A stretch of 64,000 bases of DNA, from NCBI GenBank assembly GCA_001784435.1, contig MFQZ01000001.1, forward strand, positions 124,001 to 188,000. Reading direction: 5' to 3'. The position numbers and the translations under genes were made by a program. The stretch comes from Candidatus Magasanikbacteria bacterium RIFOXYC2_FULL_42_28. GTDB taxonomy: Bacteria; Patescibacteria; ABY1; Magasanikbacterales; GWA2-37-8. Of this stretch, positions 24,295 to 31,437 are shown one piece after another (the stretch's first letter is position 1; each line of letters opens with the position of its first letter). The notes beneath the pieces were generated by a model that saw only the letters and a list, made by a program, of their open reading frames with translations, did no database searches and was not told the origin of the DNA.

Positions 24295-24321
24295 TTGTAT
24301 ACGCTTGTGTAATCAAACTTT
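24293..24321. promoter_or_regulatory. 29-bp operator-like repeat, copy 3
   Basis: The same 29-bp sequence as copy 1. It overlaps the end of the -10 box and covers the transcription start of the HTH gene, a position typical of a repressor site. Confidence 0.8.
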
Positions 24322-24329
24322 GCTTATCT

Positions 24330-24701
24330 ATGTCCCCTTTTCCAGCCAAACATGACGCTTCGGAACCAAAAGAAATCATCCGTTTATCGGTTTCAGAAGC
24401 CGCCAAGTTGTTTGGTGTTAGTTCGTTGACGGTTAGACGCGCTATCGCGACCAAAGAGATCACCTACGCGGTCGTGGGCGGACGCTATAAAATCAGCTTT
24501 GAAAGTTTGGTAAAATGGTCCCAAAGACATACCACGGTTCGCAACAAAACCGCCAGTCGGGGTATTGGCCAGTATGTGGATAAGTGGAAAATTAAAAATA
24601 CCCTGTTCTCCCCCAACCCCAAGATTATTAAAATTGAAGAAAAGGCAGAGCCAAAGAATGATGCGGCGCCGGATATGGTAAAAAAACCAAAACTAAACTA
24701 A
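24330..24701 (+). CDS. HTH (excisionase-like) DNA-binding protein
   Basis: A 123-residue protein with an N-terminal HTH_17-type domain: 'LSVSEAAKLFGVSSLTVRRA' followed by a wing 'VVGGRYKISFESLVKW' (about 18-65). A basic, Lys/Pro-rich tail of about 55 residues follows. No Shine-Dalgarno site is seen before ATG 24330. The 29-bp dyad over its promoter suggests autorepression; two more copies lie towards the divergent sigma/DUF5667 genes, so it may control both (inference). It is related in fold to the 81-residue HTH protein at 5.4-5.7 kb. Confidence 0.75.
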   Translation: MSPFPAKHDASEPKEIIRLSVSEAAKLFGVSSLTVRRAIATKEITYAVVGGRYKISFESLVKWSQRHTTVRNKTASRGIGQYVDKWKIKNTLFSPNPKIIKIEEKAEPKNDAAPDMVKKPKLN

Positions 24702-24705
24702 GCAA

Positions 24706-24727
24706 CCTGCCACTAGGCGGGTTTTTT
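24706..24727 (+). terminator. Terminator of the HTH gene
   Basis: CCTGCC-ACTA-GGCGGG followed by six T residues, 4 nt after the stop codon. Confidence 0.85.
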
Positions 24728-24729
24728 AA

Positions 24730-24860
24730 TTTCAAAATCCAAATTTCCAATGTCAAACCAAATCCAAAATCACAATGACAAATTTGATATTTGAACTTAA
24801 TTTGAAATTGCCACCCTTCGGGTGGTCTCCCGCAGGGCGAGAAATTTGACATTTGAAATT
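24730..24860. repeat. Family B element with inner hairpin
   Basis: Shares with 23138-23268 the inner segment, in opposite orientation: TGCCACCCTTCGGGTGG then TCTCCCGCAGGGCGAGA. The outer arms are CAAAATCCAAATTTCC and GAAATTTGACATTTG. Confidence 0.85.
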
Positions 24861-24867
24861 AACACCG

Positions 24868-24897
24868 TTGACCACCGGTGGGTAACTGCTGTATAAT
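24868..24897 (+). promoter_or_regulatory. Promoter with palindromic spacer, probably leaderless
   Basis: TTGACC (24868-24873), 18-bp spacer, TATAAT (24892-24897). The start codon at 24906 is only 8 nt past the -10 box, so the mRNA is probably leaderless. A perfect CCACCGGTGG palindrome (24872-24881) lies next to the -35. Confidence 0.7.
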
Positions 24898-24905
24898 ATA
24901 TCTAT

Positions 24906-26633
24906 ATGAATTCCATCCACAAATTTTTCCACAACCACTACCACCGTCATTACCATGGCCAATACGGCCATGCCCGAAAACTTTTTGTGATTGATTTGAT
25001 TTTGCTTATTAGTGCTATTGTAGTTTTTATCGGCGGGTTGTTTTTCTTTTTTTGGAAACCAGGCATACAGGAATGGATTGATTTAAAAATTTCTTTTGGT
25101 GAAAATCGGTTGAAAAGTGGCGAGCCGGTGGCGATCACGATAAATTACACCAACCGCTCTAAATTTAATATCAACGATATTTCGCTCGCTATGCATTTAC
25201 CGCCAGGTTTTGTTGTTGACCGCGAGCGCACACCGGAGAATGAATTTAACAACAATTCCATTTTAAATTTACTTGAACTCCCCGCCGGCGCTAAAGGCCA
25301 AAAAATAATCTACGGAATGGTCTGGGTGGAACCAAAAACCGAGGTTGATATTACCGCGCTCATGTCTTACCGCGCGGAAAATTCCAAAACGCGTGAACAA
25401 AAATACGGTCTATTTATTTTAAATTTGCCGGAGAGTGTTTTGCGAGGCGAATTGGTATTGGCCGCGACCTCGACTTTGGCCGACAACACCGTACCCTTTA
25501 CTTACAAAATTAAAAACACCGGCCCTGAACCGGTTACCACGAATATTGATACCAAATGGAATAATACTAACGATATTATTCCGGACGCTGACTATGTAAT
25601 TGTCCCCGGTATTGAAACCATTGTCACCGGCACCTTAAAAATGCCCCGCCTGGCTGGAAATTATCCGCTCCAAATAAAAACCCAAGCGATTGTAAATGGA
25701 CAACAAATTACCCAGCTGACTGACACTACTAATTTGGAAGTTTACGAACCGCGTGTGGCTGTAAGCGCTACTTTTCCGGCCGGACGTGCTTTTGCTGAAG
25801 CTGGGCAAACTCTACCGGTGGAAATTTATTGGAAAAATAACAGCGCGTTTAATTTAACCGCGTCGCGCTTGCGGGTGCGCGCGACACCCGGCACAATTGA
25901 TTGGCCGGCGACCGCGCGTGAAAATAATTTGACCGCGGATAACGACGGACTTGTCATCACCGCCACTAACCGCACGGCGCTTTCTGTGGGCGCGCCGGGC
26001 GCGTCTGATCGCTTTACCATTAACCTTAAACTTTTGTCGCGCTTGCAATTAAACGGTCAAGAAAAAGTATTTTTAGAAATTACTCCAACCATCACTGCCA
26101 CTTTGGCAGAAGTGCCCAGGCAAGATTTTATCGCCTCGGGCAGTAGCGCCAAAATTTTACTGGCAACAGAAATATTATTCACCGCCCAAACTCGCTACTA
26201 TACTGATGAAGGCGACCAATTGGGACGCGGACCATTGCCACCGCAAGTGGGCGAAACCACAAAATATTGGGTATTTATCCAAGCCAAAAATACTACCAAC
26301 CCGACCAAAAATGCCGCCTTTTCCGCCACTCTGGCGCCCGGAGTGGAATTTACCGGTAAACAAAGCATCACGATTGGCGTGCCGTTAAAATTTGAACCAA
26401 ATTCCCGCGCTATCACCTGGAACGAATCCGCACTCCCGAGCCACAGCCACACCGGGCTCTATTTTGAAGTGGCTGTAAACCCCACCCCCGAACAAATTGG
26501 TAAAGACATCGCGATTTTAAAAAATATTAAATTCACCGCCACCGACAGCGTTACCGGCAAACAATTTAATTTATCCGCGCCAAATATTACCAACCGATTG
26601 CCGGCGAGCGATCCGGGAGCAAATAAAATTTAA
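24906..26633 (+). CDS. Membrane-anchored Ig-like (DUF11-type) surface protein
   Basis: The 575-residue protein has a short cytoplasmic N-terminus unusually rich in His ('IHKFFHNHYHRHYHGQYGH'), one membrane helix (about 27-50), then an exported region of about 520 residues. The latter is made of beta-sandwich modules of the type found in DUF11/CARDB adhesins ('SGEPVAITINYTNRSKFNIN', 'TVPFTYKIKNTGPEPV', 'VEIYWKNNSAFNLTASRL'). No enzyme motif is visible. The His cluster could bind metal. Function unknown; probably an adhesin or scaffold. Confidence 0.65.
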   Translation: MNSIHKFFHNHYHRHYHGQYGHARKLFVIDLILLISAIVVFIGGLFFFFWKPGIQEWIDLKISFGENRLKSGEPVAITINYTNRSKFNINDISLAMHLPPGFVVDRERTPENEFNNNSILNLLELPAGAKGQKIIYGMVWVEPKTEVDITALMSYRAENSKTREQKYGLFILNLPESVLRGELVLAATSTLADNTVPFTYKIKNTGPEPVTTNIDTKWNNTNDIIPDADYVIVPGIETIVTGTLKMPRLAGNYPLQIKTQAIVNGQQITQLTDTTNLEVYEPRVAVSATFPAGRAFAEAGQTLPVEIYWKNNSAFNLTASRLRVRATPGTIDWPATARENNLTADNDGLVITATNRTALSVGAPGASDRFTINLKLLSRLQLNGQEKVFLEITPTITATLAEVPRQDFIASGSSAKILLATEILFTAQTRYYTDEGDQLGRGPLPPQVGETTKYWVFIQAKNTTNPTKNAAFSATLAPGVEFTGKQSITIGVPLKFEPNSRAITWNESALPSHSHTGLYFEVAVNPTPEQIGKDIAILKNIKFTATDSVTGKQFNLSAPNITNRLPASDPGANKI

Positions 26634-26665
26634 AAATTAAAAATTAAAATGTAAAATTTTGGAAT

Positions 26666-26694
26666 AAAAAATTCCCCCATAAGGGGAATTTTTT
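26666..26694. terminator. Bidirectional terminator
   Basis: AAAAAATTCCCC / GGGGAATTTTTT hairpin with A and T runs on both sides, between the convergent surface-protein gene and metK. Confidence 0.9.
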
Positions 26695-26708
26695 ATGAAT
26701 TTTATTTT

Positions 26709-27857
26709 TTACACAACCGCCTCTTTCAACTGGTCCACCCGATCAACTTTTTCCCACGGAAATTCCGCGCGACCAAAGTGGCCGTACGACGCGGTGGCGC
26801 GATAAAGCGGACGCAACAAATCTAAGTGTTCAATAATTTTACCCGGACGGAAATCAAATACTTTTAACACGGCCTCGGCTAACTTTTCATCACTCACTTT
26901 GCCGGTGCCAAAACTATTGACATTCACCGAAGTCGGCTCGGCTCGGCCAATTACATATGCCACCTGCAATTCACAGCGATCGGCTAAACCGGCTGCCACG
27001 ATATTTTTGGCCACGTATCGTGCCATATAAGCGCCCGAGCGGTCAACTTTGCTTGGATCCTTACCGCTAAAACAGCCACCGCCATGACGCCCCATACCAC
27101 CATAAGTATCCACAATAATTTTGCGTCCGGTAAGACCGGTGTCGCCTTGCGGGCCACCGATTACAAACCGACCGGTCATATTGATAAAAAATTCCGTTTT
27201 GTCATCCAAATACTGCCCGCAAACTGGCTTGATAACTTTCTCCGTGATTTCCCGACGCAATTCTTCGTTGGACACCGTATCGTGATGTTGCGCGGAAATT
27301 ACCACATTTTTTAAGCGCGTTGGTTTGCCGTTGACATATTCTACCGCCACTTGCGATTTGCCATCCGGACGCAACCATTTTAGTTCTCCACTCTTGCGCG
27401 CGTCGGCCAAACGCAAAGTTAATTTATGCGCGAGCATAATTGGCAGTGGCATAAGTTCAGCGGTTTCGTTGGAAGCATAGCCAAACATTAAACCCTGGTC
27501 CCCTGCCCCTTGTTCTTCTACTTTAACTTGACTCACCCCCTGCGAAATATCCGGCGATTGTTCGTGAATAGTAACCAGCACGCCCGCGTGATCATAATCA
27601 ATGCCATAAGCCGAATCCGTATAGCCGACATCTTTCAAAACATCACGAGTAATTTTTTGCACATCCACATAACCGCGCGTGGTAACTTCGCCACCGACCA
27701 CCATTAAACCGGTAGTGGTAAAACATTCCACGGCTACGCGTGACTTTGGATCTTGGCCCAATAAATTATCCAAAATCGCGTCTGATACTTGATCACAAAG
27801 TTTATCCGGATGACCTTCGGTGACGGATTCAGATGTAAAAATATAATTTTCAGACAT
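26709..27857 (-). CDS. metK: S-adenosylmethionine synthase
   Basis: The 382-residue protein has 'SESVTEGHPDKLCDQVSDAI' (ATP/Mg site), 'DYDHAGVLVTIHEQSPDI', 'NMTGRFVIGGPQGDTGLTGR' and 'HGGGCFSGKDPSKVDRSGAY' (the GGGAFSGKD-type loop, here with Cys for Ala). Length and order match MetK. It makes S-adenosylmethionine from ATP and methionine, the donor for the Trm9-like methyltransferase and the cofactor for Elp3 encoded in this window. It has its own promoter and a structured leader. Confidence 0.97.
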   Translation of the reverse strand: MSENYIFTSESVTEGHPDKLCDQVSDAILDNLLGQDPKSRVAVECFTTTGLMVVGGEVTTRGYVDVQKITRDVLKDVGYTDSAYGIDYDHAGVLVTIHEQSPDISQGVSQVKVEEQGAGDQGLMFGYASNETAELMPLPIMLAHKLTLRLADARKSGELKWLRPDGKSQVAVEYVNGKPTRLKNVVISAQHHDTVSNEELRREITEKVIKPVCGQYLDDKTEFFINMTGRFVIGGPQGDTGLTGRKIIVDTYGGMGRHGGGCFSGKDPSKVDRSGAYMARYVAKNIVAAGLADRCELQVAYVIGRAEPTSVNVNSFGTGKVSDEKLAEAVLKVFDFRPGKIIEHLDLLRPLYRATASYGHFGRAEFPWEKVDRVDQLKEAVV

Positions 27858-27948
27858 AAAAAATAATATAATAATACGAAGACGGAAGGAAATTGTTGTC
27901 TAGTAATCGACCGTTCACCAAGCAACAACTAACACCGTCTAATTTAAT
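27858..27948 (-). ncRNA. Structured 5' leader of metK (candidate cis-regulatory RNA)
   Basis: Predicted leader of about 90 nt. On the minus strand AGACGG (27940-27935) pairs with CCGTCT (27885-27880). Inside, AGTTGTTG (27930-27923) pairs with CAACAATT (27898-27891), leaving a 24-nt apical region and an asymmetric internal loop. I do not recognise SAM-I, SAM-II or SMK box consensus. Confidence 0.45.
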
Positions 27949-27954
27949 AGTGAT

Positions 27955-27984
27955 ATTTTACCAAAAATCCATTAAGGTTGTCAA
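27955..27984 (-). promoter_or_regulatory. metK: metK promoter
   Basis: Minus-strand TTGACA (27984-27979), 18-bp spacer, TAAAAT (27960-27955). The TGA in the -35 box is the stop codon of the beta-propeller gene. Confidence 0.75.
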
Positions 27985-30248
27985 TTGGCAATAAGAGAAG
28001 ACGTTGTGGATGACGCCAACGACGCAAAAGCGGTCGCAAAAGCGTTCCGGATAATATCAACCGCTTTGATCAATTCAGTAGTATTACTAATCGGCACGGA
28101 CGCGGTGATTGATAAATCAGAAATTTTGTGAACGGTCAGGTTACTAAGCGACAAGGCATATAAATAATCACCCACAAAAAACGCGCGCCTAATGGTATTG
28201 ATACCCATGGTAACTAAATTATCATCGTCGTTTGAAGCACGCGCCACATTGCCGACGAATTCCAATTTTTTCTCATTAGTATTCAGTCGATACACCATTA
28301 AACCATTAAAATCAATTTTGGTGGTGGTAGCCAGATCGCTTTTGGGCGCGGTTAAAATTAACGAAAACGCCGCTAAATTATTTTTGCCATCCCAAGCCAG
28401 ATAATTATCTTCAAACATCCCCGGTAAGTAGGATGTCCCTTCTCCTAAATCACGCCGGCCGATATTCTGTAAAAATCCGGGGTCAGAGGCATCAGACCAA
28501 TCAAACCGCAAACGTCCGGACGATAACACCGAGGTGCTCGTTACCGAATCGTCTTTAACATTGCCGAAAGATAAAAATTGATTATTAGGCAAAGAAAATA
28601 ATTTGCCGGACAATCCGTATAAATCATAAGGTAATTTCCCAGCGCCGGCAAAACGCGGTTTTTTAATATCGGCAATATCCAACACTGCTAATTTGCCATC
28701 CGAATTATCCGTGGCATAAACACGTTTACCCGCGACCGCGAGGTTGCCCAAACTGCCATCCCAATAAAAATTATTAAGCCAACCCAAACGCCCCAAATTC
28801 CAACCATCCAAAGCGTAAAAATTATTTTCCTCGGCGCGGGTGGAGCGATTATAGCCACCGCTTAAAACCAATAAATGACGACCATCAGCCGAAATGGCGA
28901 AATTTTTATCACTCACGTCGCCCGGCACAACTTGCGACGCGTCCAAACGCGCTACGCCTCTGCCTAAATTCCAGCGATAAAAACTAGTATTACTTAAACC
29001 GGTATTACCATAAATTTTACGCGACACGGCCAAATATAAATTACCCGGCGTCAAATAGCCAAACTCCACACTGCCAAACAAAACCGTTGACTGCACGCCG
29101 GCGCCACCGTTCATTTTCAGCGCGGAAATTGTCAAATAATTAAACGATTGATCTTTTTCAAAATACCCGATTGATCCACAAGCGACTGCCGGCTTGCCAA
29201 TGGACAGATTTTTACTGTCAAACGCGCGATTACTTTCAAAAACAAGTGGCGCTGATTTGGTACTGGTCGCCAAGCGATAAGTGCTTTGGCCGGAATTACG
29301 CAAAGCCAAATCATACTGATCGCGAGCGCTCGCCACATACAACCAACCGTCTTTTCCCAAAACCGCCGCTTTAAAATCACCACTTAAAACAAAATTCCGC
29401 AAAAACCGTGGTTTCGCCGGATTTTTTAAATCATAAATGGCTACATAAGTATTACCGCGCGCGAATTTATTAGCGCTGTCGGCGCCCAAATTCGTGGTGC
29501 CAAGCACCGCCAAATATCGGCCGGATAAAAATATTTTGTAATAAGTCGGTCCGGCGGGCAGAGCCATTTGCGCCACTGATTTCGCCGCTCCTCCCGCGCC
29601 CAATTTCACGACCGATAAATTCGAAACCGCAAAACTTTCATCATCTATGCCAAAATTCTGATAACCAAAACTATAAACATACTGGCCGTCGGTTTTGACA
29701 ATATCACCATACGCCGCGCCGGCCGGGGTCTTAACATCGGCTTTCGCGCCGGCCAAATCCGCTTCATAAATTTGAACAAACGAACCGGAATAATAATCGG
29801 TGGACGAGGTCAAACCTAAAAACAATTTTGCGTTATATTTAGTATCATCAGATGAGTAAAGCGCTTCAAAACGTTTTTGCGCGACAGTGCTTAAAGCCGC
29901 GCACGAAGTGAATTTTTTCAAATCTTGAGGCAAACGCGCGCTCAAAGCCAAAGGTGGTGTGTAAATTTTTTTACTTAAATTAAACTGGCCTTTGGAACAA
30001 TCGCTTGATTTTAAAACCGCGCTGTAATCGGAATTAGTGGGGCAGTAATTATTTTTAATTTCTTGAGCATCATCATAACCATCTTGGTCCGTATCCCAGG
30101 ACCATGGATTCAAGCCATATTTAGTCCAATCCGCTCGTTTGGCGGTATTAACATAACTGCCGGGAACGGCCATAGCCGAAACGCTGATGGCGGAAAACAA
30201 AAATACCAACGTCGCGACAAAAAATATAATTGTGAATTTTTTATTCAT
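27981..30248 (-). CDS. Secreted beta-propeller protein
   Basis: From ATG 30248 the product has 755 residues. A signal peptide (about 1-25, ending 'SAISVSAMA') is followed by a calcium-type repeat 'DTDQDGYDDAQEI' and then a long beta-propeller ('IYEADLAGAKADVKTPAG', 'VYATDNSDGKLAVLDIADI', 'LSGRYLAVLGTTNLG'). The propeller resembles the secreted C-terminal beta-propeller family (Beta_propel) found in archaea and Patescibacteria. Function is unknown; probably extracellular binding. It is 4 nt after the permease gene. Confidence 0.75.
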   Translation of the reverse strand: MNKKFTIIFFVATLVFLFSAISVSAMAVPGSYVNTAKRADWTKYGLNPWSWDTDQDGYDDAQEIKNNYCPTNSDYSAVLKSSDCSKGQFNLSKKIYTPPLALSARLPQDLKKFTSCAALSTVAQKRFEALYSSDDTKYNAKLFLGLTSSTDYYSGSFVQIYEADLAGAKADVKTPAGAAYGDIVKTDGQYVYSFGYQNFGIDDESFAVSNLSVVKLGAGGAAKSVAQMALPAGPTYYKIFLSGRYLAVLGTTNLGADSANKFARGNTYVAIYDLKNPAKPRFLRNFVLSGDFKAAVLGKDGWLYVASARDQYDLALRNSGQSTYRLATSTKSAPLVFESNRAFDSKNLSIGKPAVACGSIGYFEKDQSFNYLTISALKMNGGAGVQSTVLFGSVEFGYLTPGNLYLAVSRKIYGNTGLSNTSFYRWNLGRGVARLDASQVVPGDVSDKNFAISADGRHLLVLSGGYNRSTRAEENNFYALDGWNLGRLGWLNNFYWDGSLGNLAVAGKRVYATDNSDGKLAVLDIADIKKPRFAGAGKLPYDLYGLSGKLFSLPNNQFLSFGNVKDDSVTSTSVLSSGRLRFDWSDASDPGFLQNIGRRDLGEGTSYLPGMFEDNYLAWDGKNNLAAFSLILTAPKSDLATTTKIDFNGLMVYRLNTNEKKLEFVGNVARASNDDDNLVTMGINTIRRAFFVGDYLYALSLSNLTVHKISDLSITASVPISNTTELIKAVDIIRNAFATAFASLASSTTSSLIAN

Positions 30249-30252
30249 ATTA

Positions 30253-31422
30253 TTAAAAAAACATTTTTCCAAAAGTTAAAATAGTGAAAATCGTAAAGAC
30301 CGCGAGCACGGCCGCCACCGCTAGCCAACTATAACGTAAACCATACCGGCCGGCCGGCAAATCCCCGCTTTTACGCGCCCGCACATACACAAGCGCCATC
30401 ACGATGGAACTGCTCCCGACCATAAACGCACCTACCAAATCTAAAATCGCCACAAAATTGCTAATGCCGGCAAAAAATAAACAGATTGGAATTAAAATAA
30501 CAATCAAAGTCGCTAAAAACGGATTAACCTTGTTGTCCCAAACCAAATTTTGTTTAATGGCAATACCCAGACCAATATACCCCGTGCCCATTGACAAGGC
30601 GGCAAATAAATTACTAAACCAAAACACCATCGGGCCAAATTTTTGCCCCAAGCCAATCGTCGCAATTTCAGTGGTGTCAGCCCCCATCGCGCCCACGACA
30701 GCGAGCGCGAATAAAATATAAACGCCAATCGGAATTAATGTCCCCCAAATCAAGGCCTTTTTAAAATTACGCTGTGATCCTGGTAAAAGCGCGTGCGCTT
30801 CGGCAATAGCCGGAGTGGCATTTAAAGCAAACAAAATCACCCCATAAGGCAAAAATATTTCCAGAGCGTTAAATTGTGGCACCACCGCATTGTCAAAACG
30901 TCCAAATAACCAAAAAGACAATCCGCCGATTATCGCGATTACTACCAAACTTAAAATCCGATCAACATTTTTTAAAGCCGTTAGCCCTCGCCATACTACT
31001 ACGCTGCCAAACGCCCAAAAAATCGTGCCCCACATGAGTGGTTCTCCGCCAAATAGTGCGGACAAAATCTGCCCCTCGCCCACCGTATAAGCCAATAACG
31101 CTCCGGTCCCTCCCAAAACCATCACCACGGACAAAAAATATCGCGCCCAATTCCCCAAATAATGGCCGGCTAATCCGGGTAATTGAAAACTTTGTTTCGT
31201 GCGCACCGCCACCTCGCCGGTCATTAAATTCAAATACAACATAATCACTCCCAAAACGGCAATATATGTGATGCCGGTCCACAGCCCCACTTTCGCGACC
31301 ACATAAGGAATACCCAAAATACCGGCGCCAATCGTCATACCGGTAATCATAAACACCGCCTCGGCCACGCTGGCTTGGGGCTTGTAAACGCCTTGATGTA
31401 AAATTATTGGTTTTTCTAACAT
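30253..31422 (-). CDS. Aromatic amino-acid permease (HAAAP family)
   Basis: The 389-residue protein has 11 predicted membrane helices. It starts with the family motif 'FMITGMTIGAGILGIPYVV' and has 'FALNATPAIAEAHALLPG' in the middle, typical of tryptophan/tyrosine permeases of the APC superfamily. It probably imports an amino acid, consistent with the limited biosynthesis of Patescibacteria. The substrate cannot be fixed from sequence. Confidence 0.85.
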   Translation of the reverse strand: MLEKPIILHQGVYKPQASVAEAVFMITGMTIGAGILGIPYVVAKVGLWTGITYIAVLGVIMLYLNLMTGEVAVRTKQSFQLPGLAGHYLGNWARYFLSVVMVLGGTGALLAYTVGEGQILSALFGGEPLMWGTIFWAFGSVVVWRGLTALKNVDRILSLVVIAIIGGLSFWLFGRFDNAVVPQFNALEIFLPYGVILFALNATPAIAEAHALLPGSQRNFKKALIWGTLIPIGVYILFALAVVGAMGADTTEIATIGLGQKFGPMVFWFSNLFAALSMGTGYIGLGIAIKQNLVWDNKVNPFLATLIVILIPICLFFAGISNFVAILDLVGAFMVGSSSIVMALVYVRARKSGDLPAGRYGLRYSWLAVAAVLAVFTIFTILTFGKMFF

Positions 31423-31437
31423 ATAAAAATTTATTTT

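Noticed and set aside
21548..24866. CRISPR array suspected from repeated AT-rich motifs
   Set aside because: Repeats are palindromic, irregularly spaced and lie singly between genes; there are no unique spacers of constant length and no cas genes.
27858..27948. SAM-I riboswitch upstream of metK
   Set aside because: The conserved SAM-I core sequence and four-helix junction are not present; only a simple nested stem is seen.
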